Shown in pieces: positions 23,801 through 34,700 of a stretch of 64,000 nt of DNA; positions within the stretch are counted from its first letter, which is position 1, and each line of letters starts with the position of its first letter. The DNA is from Haemonchus contortus (Eukaryota > Nematoda > Chromadorea > Rhabditida > Trichostrongylidae). The stretch covers positions 19,523,757 through 19,587,756 of the forward strand of contig LS997563.1 in the NCBI GenBank assembly GCA_000469685.2, written 5' to 3'. The position numbers were made by a program, and so were the translations under genes. The notes beneath the pieces are model-generated. The model made no database searches, was not told the DNA's origin, and saw only the letters and a list, made by a program, of their open reading frames with translations.

Positions 23801-24978
23801 GGAGCAATGACTGCTTTGGTTATCACAACTCTAACATCAATCATTTTGTTTGTTCTGTTTGCATCGAACAATCCACTACCAACATTGAAAAATGGCTGCG
23901 TTGTTGAAATCGCAACTAATTCAACGCTGCAAATCAGGTAGTAATTTTGGTCCTTTCTTTTTTTGTTCTCACGAATCGCTCGTGTTCGCAGGTCTACTGA
24001 GAATACTGCTGGATGAGTTTCTTTCAAAACAACTTTCAGGTCATTCAATATGGAAAAAATGGTAGCGATCGCTTCTCAAATTCCATTACAAGCTCATATA
24101 GTCATTGCATTTTTGGTCAGTTGACTCTTTTCTTTTTCTAGTTGCTTCGAAGCAATTTTTCCTCAAATTATTTGGCCCGAATCCCACCATCGCATGACTT
24201 CTAACCAACGATTTCCTTTCTTGCCTTTATAAATTACAAGTTGGCCGCCTTTAGTAAGGTTAATCGGTTGTCTACAATTTTTCGGCAAGAACGGTAAAAT
24301 TCACAGAAATCACGAAACGTAAGGCTCTCTTGAAGTAGATAAATAGATTAAATAGATAGATAGATTTAGTGGTTGTTGGAGATTATGACCACGGAAGGAG
24401 ACTTCCATTGAGATTTTCACTCCGTTACTACTACGGAAAATTGCTTCACCCTATCGTCACGGGCTGGACGATCAGCTCTTTGAAGTTTCGGAGTGTGTGT
24501 GTCCCCTGCTAGTGGCCCTTTGCATGTGACCCTCGAAGCTGCTAATTTTTAAGCCCGTACTTCGCCCTATCTAGGCTGAAACCCTTTACCTGGCTCCCAC
24601 CTATGTAGTAGAAAATCTCTGGAAACGTTTTCACTATGGACTGGGCCTTGAAGTTGCAGCGAATGAGCGCTCCACCAAGCTCTCCTATAGGATCACTTGA
24701 ATAGAGTATGCAATTATGTTAAAGGGTACTTTTCTTTTTTTCTGTATTTATTTACTGTACACTTTTGTTTTCAGATGACCGTCGTTCTGTGCCCAATCGT
24801 TTCGCTGTTCACAGGTGGCCAGGACCAAATGAGTCTCGACTGGAATCTTGTCGTCATACCGTGTTTCGGTTCATTGGGAAGCCGATCCCATTACAGTAAA
24901 AGACCTTTTGTTGAGAGTGAATCATTTCGGTATGCTCAGCATAATGCGGGACCCGGTCTACTGAAGGAACAGCGGTAG
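14810..24978 (+). CDS. Multi-pass transmembrane protein, 12 exons, 5' end unresolved
   Basis: Exons 14810-14971, 15762-15916, 16985-17190, 18158-18325, 18426-18599, 20921-21043, 21430-21477, 22423-22529, 23674-23741, 23802-23937, 24040-24115 and 24775-24978 are bounded by AG/GT sites, mostly TTTCAG. They join in compatible phases and end in TAG, giving about 541 residues. Nearly every exon carries long hydrophobic runs (such as SALQTVVTVLCIILVLL, SLLTVFMFCIQWLYV, TALVITTLTSIILFVLF), so it is an integral membrane protein with roughly ten or more spans. The first exon (LPDFETVVLTPEFKL) and the C-terminal tail are hydrophilic. Family is not recognised with confidence. The order of spans, a FPLFGIVFAG segment and the size resemble STRA6-type retinol receptors, but this is a weak by-eye similarity. 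Chemoreceptors are less likely because there are too many spans. Introns host repeats (20309-20616, 21975-22144). Confidence 0.6.
17765..17930. other. Intronic GC-rich island of unknown nature
   Basis: Within a long intron of the membrane-protein gene, a block rich in CpG (for example GCGGCCGACTGCGCGCGGTC, GCGAGCGCGACGCG) stands out against AT-rich surroundings. Both strands are open for over 80 codons, which follows from few stop codons in GC-rich DNA. No family features were found. It may be a fragment of an unrecognised repeat. Confidence 0.35.
20309..20616. repeat. Foldback MITE-like element in an intron
   Basis: The left arm CCATAGATAAGAGCGATTTA...TTACCGGTGAAAA is mirrored at the right by TTTTCACCGGTAAATAAAGC..GCTCTTATCTATGG, continuing inward through TGGAATG.AA.TTGAAATGG and GATTGCATTC. 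Arms are about 80-95 bp. The loop contains a GGGCGGGGTTTAGAG / GGGGCGGAGC segment related to the tandem repeat at 10711. No coding capacity. Exact ends are uncertain; weak symmetry (ACCCT...AGGGT) extends slightly beyond the strong arms. Confidence 0.7.
20796..20809. repeat. Homopolymer C tract (14 C), one of several in the window
   Basis: Long uninterrupted C or G runs also occur at 9680-9692 (13 G), 19645-19658 (14 G, preceded by a GT run) and 35876-35899 (24 C). Such tracts are slippage-prone in replication and sequencing, so indels near them should be treated with caution. Confidence 0.85.
21975..22144. repeat. Palindromic foldback repeat with ~50-bp arms
   Basis: GCGCTTTCATAGTCCACGA...GAGCGATCGAGCAATT on the left is mirrored by AATTGCTCGATCGCTCGCGA...TCGTGGACTATGAAAGC on the right, around a loop of about 60 bp. 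The two overlapping open frames on opposite strands (21938-22180 and 21949-22167) encode near-identical peptides because of the palindrome, so they are artefacts. No TSD can be assigned with confidence. It lies in an intron of the membrane-protein gene. Confidence 0.75.
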
Positions 24979-25564
24979 TCGGCACTTATCTCAAGATTGG
25001 TCAGTGAAGCGTTTCAGAATGTAATCTTCCCTGTATCATGCCTACTTATGCGTTCTAACCAGTCGATGCATATTCGTTGTTGCCTGAAGCTTTCGAGTCG
25101 CAATCACTTTTGCCATGGTGTATGTAACTTTCTGTGTTTTTGCCTCATATCACAATCGTTGTACGGGTACTTTTTCGAGAAAGAAAATAAATGTCTGATA
25201 TGTGAATTACTACATATAATGCATAATATTTACCATGGTGAAAATTATGGTGGCAAACAGTCCATAGCAATTCCCAATTGAGCTGATAGGAATATAGCAA
25301 GGAAACTATCCTTGTGTTACTCTGTTCATTGTTTCCTGGAACTCTTTCACGAGGTTTGTAAATGAGCATTATCAGTTTGACGTTTCGGCAGGGGTCCGCC
25401 TTTTTCAGAGCCTAAAAGGATCATTAAATTTGTGACTGTCCGACCAAAAAGTCTCCTCGTCCTACTGAAGTTTCGAGACCCCCGAGAGCACGCAGTTGAA
25501 TGAAGGAGAACCACTCATCGTAGCTTTTAGATACCACCCAGTAACCGATGATATCAATAGACTA

Positions 25565-27159
25565 CAGTGCGTCGCAAAATGATAAAGCCACCTCTAATTT
25601 TCCCAAAAACTCACAGTATATGATGTTTCTAAAAAACTGCCAAAGTAAAAAATGTGTCAAATTTGAATTGCAATTCGCACAATATCACCAAATTCCAGCT
25701 CGAAAACACAAACATTTTTTTTTGGTCAATTTTTCAACAAAGGGTGCTTTTCCAACGTCGCAAAATGATAAAGCCACTAACGAAATTAATTTATTCAACA
25801 ACAAACATACAACAAAGAGAGAAATTTGCAAAGTCAATAATCAGTTGGTACACCATTCCTCCAAATTACTTTGATAATACGGTGGTCTAGGCTCGAATAA
25901 AAAAATTATCGGTTAGCTCCTGGGCAACTTGGTGTCATGTTTCGATTATCGCTTTTTCCAACTCCTTGACGCCTCGGAGTTGCTTGTTTTGGGTGTAAAT
26001 CTTCCGCACCATGAAGCCCCATACACTTTCCATCGAATTCAAACCGGAGCTGTTCGCCGGTCGGGGCAGAAGTGCCGAGAGAACCGAGCTTGGGTGCTCC
26101 TGCTGACATGGATTGGGGCGTTGTCTTGCATAAAAACAAGATTTCTGTGGCGATTTTGACGCCAGAAAGGGAGAAGTTCACGCCGCATAACAGTCCGATA
26201 AAAGAACGAGTTCATCTTCTTCGGCACAAAACATAAACGGATACGCTTACTCGACGAGATCGCGGCCCAAACCATGACTCCTCCTCCCTTGAAGTTTCGT
26301 CTGGAAAAGTGAAGTTTTTCCTTCCTCAGGTCGTGCCAATAAAATCGGTTTCCGTCTGGACCATCACAGTTGAACTTCTTCTCATCGGAAAAAACGACCT
26401 GAAGAACAAAAACCATCAAGAGAAGGAAGGTCAAATTTCAGCACATGACGAACCCCTTATTCCATTCGGTTCGGCTGCACCTTCTGGCGAAAGCGACCCG
26501 ATTTTCTCGATGTTTTTTTGTCATGAAGGGTGCCTTACGCATTTTCCTCTTGACGATGAACTGAGACTTTCTGATGACCCTCCAAACAGTGTCCTTTGAG
26601 GCATTGAGGTTCAGTGAAGATCGGATTTCCATTCAGGACTTGGTGGAGTTCGACGCTTCCCTCGAAATACGGCGCTTGTCCCTGTCGGAAAGGAGCGAAG
26701 GACGTCCAGCACTTCTTCCGGTTCCATATTCTTCAGGATTCTTGATGAAGTTATCCACATCTGTGTGAGATCGACCCAAATCTCGCGCGATTCTGCGATT
26801 TGACAACCCCTGCTCCTTTTTCGCGAGGATTTGACCTTTCTCGAAATCCGAAAGCAAGCTTCCTCTTCCCATTGCCTGAAAATGAAGAAAATTTCATAAA
26901 CAAAGCAATTTCGCTGCGTTGAACTAAAAACGACACGAAGACACGAAGTGGCTTTATCATTCTGCGACGTTGGAAAAGCACCCTTTGTTGAGAAATTGAC
27001 CAAAAAAAATGTTTGTGTTTTCGAGCTGGAATTTGGTGATAATGTGCGAATTGCAATTCAAATTTGACACATTTTTTACTTTGGCAGTTTTTTAGAAACA
27101 TCATATACTGTGAGTTTTTGGGAAAATTAGAGGTGGCTTTATCATTTTGCGACGCACTG
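25565..27159 (-). mobile_element. Tc3-like transposon, 1,595 bp, inverted repeats about 216 bp
   Basis: Termini read CAGTGCGTCGCAAAATG on both sides, flanked by TA (25563-25564 and 27160-27161). The inverted repeats are about 216 bp (25565-25780 and 26944-27159). Each repeat contains two copies of CGTCGCAAAATGATAAAGCC, one at the tip (from 25570) and one about 186 bp inside (from 25756), matching the two transposase-binding sites known in Tc3 ends. The interior carries a decayed Tc3-type transposase on the minus strand. The 221-codon frame through the right repeat (26751-27416) is not a real protein. Confidence 0.9.
25834..26872 (-). pseudogene. Tc3-family transposase remnant, frameshifted
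   Basis: The reading starts at 26872 (MGRGSLLSDFEKGQILAKKE), a helix-turn-helix DNA-binding N-terminus. It continues through KNPEEYGTGRSAGRPSLL, then shifts frame near 26633 (LNLNASKDTVWRVIRKS), and again to VVFSDEKKFNCDGPDG, where SDE holds the first catalytic Asp. FMQDNAPIHVS holds the second Asp. The next part, in another frame, reads GLNSMESVWGF, keeping the third acidic residue (Glu), and the end (RIIKVIWRNGVPTDY) lies in a further frame closing at 25834. At least three frame changes mean no functional enzyme. Tc3 family membership is clear from motif order, although the canonical proline-rich PARSPDLNP block is altered here. Confidence 0.9.
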
Positions 27160-27161
27160 TA

Positions 27162-28734
27162 GATATGGCTATCATTATGTCCTGGCATCGTAAATGGCAA
27201 CCTGTACGAGTAAGTTGCCGTTATTACATTACTTGACCCGCCAGTTTTGAGCGTTCGATGCATACATATATTACACACGTACATACATATGAACATGGCT
27301 GAACCTTTTTTTCGTGAAATCCCTTTTGCTTTGCCTTTTTGCTCTAATCTAATTTTGATTTTCATCGTAGTCGATGAGCCCTCATATGGCCTTTGAAGTA
27401 TCACACAGATGAACACGTGTTTTTATCGACTTCTCAAGTGCAGCATGAGTCATACGCGATATCGATCGTAGGCCTGCATTAGTAGTCGGTTCAGGACGCT
27501 GGCGTCGGCGTCGCACACTATGAATCCAAGCAATGCACACCCCCAGTCAACCAGATATCTCAATTTTCACTACGCTACACTTGATGGCTTCTTATTGTGC
27601 TGCTCGCAGTGCCAGGAATGAACCCTTCAGCCCTTCCCAGCTTTTCAAACTTTATCGGGCTAAGGCACCCTGGTCAGTGCCTGATTTTATTTAATTTGAG
27701 ATTCATTCCAATAAAAGGCTTCACATACAGCTCTCTAAACTAGAAGAGCTTTCAGAGCTGTGTACAAGAGTGCTACGAGGCTTACCTTCATCTAAGTCGC
27801 CGGAGCGCTAGACCAGCCACCCTGAAATTAAGACCGCGCACAAGGAAAAAGCCTATGTCTTTACCGACCTCACCATAATTTCAAAATTTGTAGAGCTCAA
27901 GAAAGGACGCGAGGTCGCGTGTTATGACCACACACTCTTCCCTCCTGTTGAATTGTGGACCCTGGCTCTACTCCAACACGCCTAAAGTGTTTTCCGCGCA
28001 TTAGTCTCCATTTCAGTTCCAAGACGACTATTAAAACTGTGAATCTGTTGCCATCATGACACAGATCTTGATGAATTCTTAGCGATGATTAAGTGCGAGA
28101 TTTTCTAACTCCCTGTAGGTGCTCCTCAATTCGTTGCTGAAAGGGACGCCCTCTTTCACTAACACACTCAGCAACGCAGACATGGCATCAAATTTCGCTA
28201 GTGTTCCACAAGTTAAAAGGAGGAAAAGGTGTCTGAGTATATTCGTGACCTTGCGCCCTTTATTGACCTCTGCAAGTTTTGAAAATGAGAGGTTAGGGAA
28301 GGTGCTCATAGTACGCACGAATTAAATCCTGGGTGGTCGGTCTTACGCCCGGCGGCTTGGATCAAGGTTAGCCTGTCATAACTCTCATATAGCATCGGGT
28401 CCAGGAGCTCCTCTAGTTCAGAAAACTGCTTAACTTTGTCTAGTTTTGAGAGAGAATCAGTCTCAGTTGATTTCCCGACCTTCAGGCTCTGACGATGCAA
28501 AATGTTTCATAGAGCTAGAGAAGTGGCTCATTTCAGTTGTAAAGCTTGGTGGTCATAAAGGATTTCTAGACTGAGTCATTAATTTCGGTAGTCTCGCAAC
28601 CTGTGTTCGAATTCCCAATAAGCACTTTGAACTGGTAACTCCTCGACTCTTACCTCTCACGACCACGCTTGAACTGCCGCGTAAACACAGATAGACTTTT
28701 GATTATTGTTTATTTCAAAAGACCATCATACAAA
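27162..28734. other. Intergenic stretch with an unidentified coding-like fragment
   Basis: On the minus strand, frames at 28306-28500 (KLDKVKQFSELEELLDPMLY) and 28079-28318 (ELRSTYRELENLALNHR) have protein-like composition and lie end to end with a frame change. They may be a decayed gene or retroelement fragment, but I recognise no family. The rest shows nothing supportable. Confidence 0.35.
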
Positions 28735-31700
28735 TCAGTCGGTAATCTCTTCAATTTTCAGAAACCGGGGCTCTTCCTTGTACTGTGGAGGAGCAAACAT
28801 CGGATGCATACTGTAACATGGAACAAATGGACGATATGGTGTCTTCAGCACATGGATCGGTATGTACATTGGGCGGCCCTGAAATAATTGTTGATCTTAG
28901 GAGCTTTCACAATGGCACTCAATCGACTAGGAACATATCTTACCATTAGATATATTTATTAGAGAACATGAAAGGAGATAGGTCTTCAGCTAATGGGTTA
29001 CTTGTAAGAAAGCGAAGTACCGAATCGAATAGCAAACCTGTGGATGAGTACTGTATGGTGGAGGTCCATCATTGGCACTGTCATGTTCGGATGGTGGCGT
29101 ACAGTAGTAAACACTACTACTCTTATCTCCAGATGTGATACTCAACGGTGAAGGACATGCAGCACGCGTTCCCAATTTACGATTGGAGCTTCGACCGTGA
29201 AGTTACCTAACGAAGTGAGCAGCAAGACGTAGGAGACCTGAAAATTGGTAAATATTCATGATATTAGATGATTCCAAGACCATTCTATTACCTGAATATT
29301 GATCGACCGCCTTTCTAACGATGGATAGCAGTCGTATGGAATTTGAATGGAATGATGAAGTGGAAGTACGTTAGCTGGAGCTACAGATCCACACACAAGG
29401 CGGGTTATAAGACGTGTACTGAAAGGACAAAAAGCTGATCGACGCTAACTTCCGAATTGATCCAACTAATAAATTCGATTAGGCTATCATCATGAGGTGC
29501 AGGATCGGCCATGTACACGTACACCTTAAATTTCAGTGGTATTTCACCACTGTCTATTCGAAAGCGCTTTGGGATGAGGCAAGATCGGGCAAACCGTTTT
29601 TCATCCAGCTCGTGAAGATAAGCAGTTCAAAGGGACATTTGTGTAGGAGTATGGAGAGGTCGTTTCGATTTTTTACTTTACCTTCACTCATTTTCTCATA
29701 AGCTTCGTTGTTTTGACCTTTAAACTCTACTTCCCACTTATCCTTAAATTCATGGGAATCTCAATGGATGGAAAATCTCAATGGGATGGAAGGGGGGGAC
29801 AAGTCTCACCTTGGAACGATCAGAGAGCACGAAGGCCACACTTGTAATGGCCGCTACGGTAGCTTTATTCCCATGTCTACAGGGACATTATAGCACCAGT
29901 AACTGCAGTCTCGTTCATCGCTAAGTTTTTAAATTACCTGATTCGTGGAACTCAACATTTCTATAACGAAATCCTTGTTTTTGAAAAGTTTGGAAAACCT
30001 ACTCTGTCTTTTTCGCTTCGCCGCTGGTGTAGTGGACCTTCTGACGCAGTTCGATAGAGGACGTGTTTCACTACACTCGTGGCATGATGTTTACCACTTG
30101 ACCAGTTACGAGGATATGTTCCCCTGAACCAATGGAATTTCTTTTTTGGAGATAGCAATAAATCGTATATCTTCATTAAATACAAGCCACTCGTAACTCC
30201 TTGTATTGACTGTGACTAAATTCATGCTCAATTGCACTAGCTGGCTAGTGCGGAAATGTGCAATACTTTTAAACTTGCTTTTGGCAATGAGCCCTCTATC
30301 TCAGTCGTTTAAATTTCAAAAGGATAATTTCGCGACTGTTCCGGTAGTAGTCCGTTTGATGTAAGACTTTTTAAAGAGTATTCAATCAATTTGAAGAGTG
30401 TGAGGTGTTTGGGACGAGCTTTCAGTCCATGCAAAAAGGATACGCAACCTCGTTAAGAAATGGCTACAGCAATTCCTGCTGCCGAAAACTGCTTTCCATT
30501 ATCTTGATGGGTATCAGAATGGCATGCCATCACATTTTTGGGTTGTTGTTACGTTTAGGATATGATGAGATACAATTAGCGAAAGAGACGCCTTGAACGA
30601 TCAACTGTTTGCATTTCCAACACAATAATGCTCCAGCGTGTATTGTGCGAGTGTACGAGGCCGTAAACACGTCCGTTTCTGGGTGTGGTCACCTCCTTGT
30701 ATTTCAAGCGTTACTGCACCCTCTTTATCTAGGCCACTTTTCGATTCAACAATGTTCCATGTTGCACCCTATGACACCCCAATTTCAATTTTTACCGCAG
30801 TCTTCAGATACATGTTTATTTAAGGTATGCAGTGCTCTCGTTCGAGTCTATGTTCCATTCGTCCAAAAAAGCCCTGCACCTACAGTAGCGCTCAAAAGTA
30901 TTCGGTGAAATGGTTCTTCAGCCGTACTTTTCAGTCGTAACTCCTTTCCTACTGAATCTAATTCGAAATTTCTATATTTGGAGCGTGGGTGTATTGTGAA
31001 TATTTACCACTATTAACCTGCAATCTGATCATGTTCCAGATATCCCAAAGGGCTTGAACTCAAAATCGACTGAAACTACAGATGATGGTCCTTCTAGAAT
31101 CTTTTCCTTTTTGTTATGTTTGAAGTGTACGAGCGGTAATGCCGAACACAATAGATGAGAAAAGCGCACATAAGGTGTAAATAAGTGCAGACGTCAACAA
31201 CTTTACTTTTAGCAAAATCTGCTACCGCAACAAACACCTTACTCTACGTGTGGATATCGCAGCTTTGCAGTCAAATAGTGTTGGGTAGGGTGAAATATGC
31301 TCTAGTTGAACATATCCAAATTTGGCGCGATTAGGTCGACTAAGGAAAAAATTGTGAACGAAAAAGCGTCAAAGCATTTCACCGAAGTCTTTTGAGCGCT
31401 ACCATATGCACTTCTTGCCAGAGCAAGAGCGGAAGGCTCCTAGGAAATATGGACATGTCTAACTTTGTTTTTCCACTTTTGATTTCATTATAGCTTCCGC
31501 AAGAATGGGGAAATAATATTCAGCAGGCTTCACAAATCTATCATAAGAATCTACTCTTTCAATCTTTCAGCGAACATGAACGGACTCGCATTTCAAATCC
31601 TATCTAAATTTTTGATCCAGGGAAAAATCTCAGGTCCCCCAATACTTTTGGATGACAATTTGAATAGGAAGATGTCGGGGCTGTTCATTGTTCCAGGATC

Positions 31701-34700
31701 ACGTTCCCGTTCCGATTGCATTGCTATCGCAATTCATGATTAAGACCAAAGCCGCTTTGTAGTATCCCGTCACTCTGGTCGGATCCTGATTTCCTATCAG
31801 TCGATCATTTAGAACGCGTATCATTAGAGCCTACTGAAGGCGGGCTTCAATCGGAAGAGTCCAAAGAACACAGGAGGAACTAGTAGTGAATGGAGCGGGT
31901 TTCATGGCCGGATGAAGATAACTCATTACAGTAACAGGTATTAAAGACAGTTTCGTGCATAACTCAATACGAAACCGTCAAATTTATGAACTAGCGAAAG
32001 CAACGTTTTTATCGGAGAAGGCTATCGTGCGAGCTGGCAAAGGAAACTAGTCCTTGGTCGGCTATGGTAACCTTTATCTGTATTTTACCGTAACTTTATC
32101 CTAGAAGTCCATGGTACGAACTTTTTAAGCTCAAGAAACAATATTGGAATAATATGCACTCACCGGCAACGAAAGCGCAGCGGTCCAGTTCGAAGGTCAC
32201 GTTACAATCGAGGCGATTGAAACATAGAGCCTGAAATTGTAATTTAGGTAATATACCTGACGTGAAGTTGTGAAAAGCATCAGCATTAAAGGCAGAGTTT
32301 ACGATAGAAATGGTTACTGAGATTCCCTCATAGGATCACAACTTGTCATGACCCATAGCGACAGTGAATTGCTATTCTGTACAGTTCCGACTTGATGTAG
32401 TCAGCTCTTTGCCCAATTGCAACAACTGAAATCTCGTCCGAACACACCTTCTATGTTTTTCCGTCACGATAATTTCGTCAAACCTTAATTTTTCTTATTT
32501 TTAAGGAGCTTTATTCTCCTAGAAATTGGCGCATTTTCTCTTTCTTCACTAATGATGAACTATTCACAACCTATGTTTCCGCTTTTTATATAAAAAGGTG
32601 TACCTCAAAATTACCGTGAACTGTGCCCTCAATATTTCTGCTCATAAAACAGTAGAATCTGCCATTTTCTAAGTGTATCGTGTCGGATTTTTACATGACA
32701 TTGCCGGAGCTTTCAGCTTTGCATTGCAGTGAGAGGAATTTTAACATGAAAGGAATCAAGAGATAAAGGACCAAGGATAATGCAACGAGACTGTGTCGTT
32801 GATGAAATTCGTTTCTGGAGTGCGCCCCGTATTCGACTCCCGTTTTTTGTAGTTGTGATAATGATGGCGTATGTGGCATATACGATAACTTAAGGTGGCC
32901 AGCCAATGTACAAGTTAGTGTTTTTATAATCCCAAACGGGTCTAGAACCCGTTAGGCAATCTAGGAGGGATAGAAGACTCGGTTATCCATGCATGAGTAA
33001 CAAACAGGTTGGATCCTGACCAGACCATGCGTGGGTGTGTGCTTTGGGCCCTTTGAACGAGGAGGATCCACTGATCCACTGCTATGCGTGACAGGGACAA
33101 ATGGAGACGTTAGTGGCGATCGCTTGATGAATCGATAAACCATGAGACTGTTCTTTTAGGGCATTGTTTCACAGATGGAAGTTGAACAAAAATAGAACGG
33201 TCTTTCAAACCTTTTTCCGAAGATGCCTCTGAATACAGAACGAAGGCGTTGAAGGGTTGACAGGTGTTGAACCCCATACAACAGCTTCACTTTCCGTCTC
33301 CAACATCGCTTCCTCTCCGGACGGGAAACGGCGAAGAGAAAACTGCAAATTGCAGGAACTGGTTTTAGGAGTTTGGAATCGTCCCTAACAAAAAACACAC
33401 TGAAAGTAGTACTTTGCTGAAGATAAAAAACATCAAATGAAAAATGAAGATAAGGAAAGTTTACATTAAAAAATGACTGATTAAAAAGAGTCTGAACCAG
33501 AGCCTGACCTTTACGGCAGGAGTTGCAACTATGTATACTACAATAAACACCAGGCAATAGCGATGGTGCTACTCATTTTCCCAGAGTGACTCGGGCATGC
33601 TAGAAAAATGGGATTTTTTGGAAAAAACCCTGTAGAATTAAGGATAGCTGGCTGGTCTTGTTTTGCTGATTCTTGCTTTAAGACAGAGCCGAGAAGGGAA
33701 GTTCTCAATAATGGCATCACAGCTCTCAGTTAATCGAGCACCTGCCTAATACTGGCTCGGAAATTCTACAGGCGGGGTCCTCCCGAAATTGAGGAAAGTG
33801 ATTGACGGCAGGCTGTTCTCACCAATTAATTTAGATCTCGTACAGAGCAGATGATGTATGGGGTTGACTGCAACTGAGTCGGTGAACCACAGTACTGATT
33901 ACCCAAAACGGAGAGTACCAAAGTAGAAGGCTTATTACCGCTATACAACGGGCAAATTGGAAGGGTTGTTTTTCTCGGAAGGCCACTTTTTGGTCGTAGG
34001 AATGAAATAATTTGTCTGTTTTTGGTTGAACGGCCTCAATAAAGGAGCAAACGAGATGTGTTATGGGTCTCAAAACGAATTACCGCTCTACAAAAACTAT
34101 CAGCTGTTCTAAGAATATATGACAATTTGAATCGTTTTTCAGAAGCTAGCTCGAGCAAATGGATATGTTTTGTAAGTTTTTGCCCAGACAAACAGCGAAT
34201 AAACTGACAATCGAAAAAAGTCGACACACATTGGGGGAACTCAAGACAAGGAAGGAAACACTACTGAAAGGACTTGAAGAAAACGGACGAACTTCACTGA
34301 GAATATTTTCTGGGTGTTTTCAGTTAATAGAAAGGGATCCCATTCTTGGAACCTTTCAGAATTCTCATTGTTCATTATACAGAACATGGTAGTATGGGAG
34401 AGACGGCAGGCTCTGATTCCAGAGCGGGAGGTTACACCTGGGAAGGGACAGCAAGAGGGGATTCCCCACAAGAGAGAAACTAAGGAAACAGGTAGTGAAA
34501 AGGGAAGCAGAAGAATGGAACAAGAAGAATGGAAACTTGTGGTAAGTCATAATATTAGGTCGTGAAGAAAGTTCTTGCGTTTTTGCGCCTCAAACTTCAA
34601 ATGTACATATCTCGGCTTAAACAAAACTTCATCAATCGAAACCACAACCATTACTATCGACACACTTTTGCTAACGAGGACCGAGTTAGTTTACCCCATT

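Noticed and set aside
26751..27416. 221-codon minus-strand open frame
   Set aside because: It reads through the right inverted repeat of the Tc3-like element and into flanking DNA. Part is in a different frame from the transposase, and the same peptide recurs in the left repeat (25548-25874) in mirror fashion.
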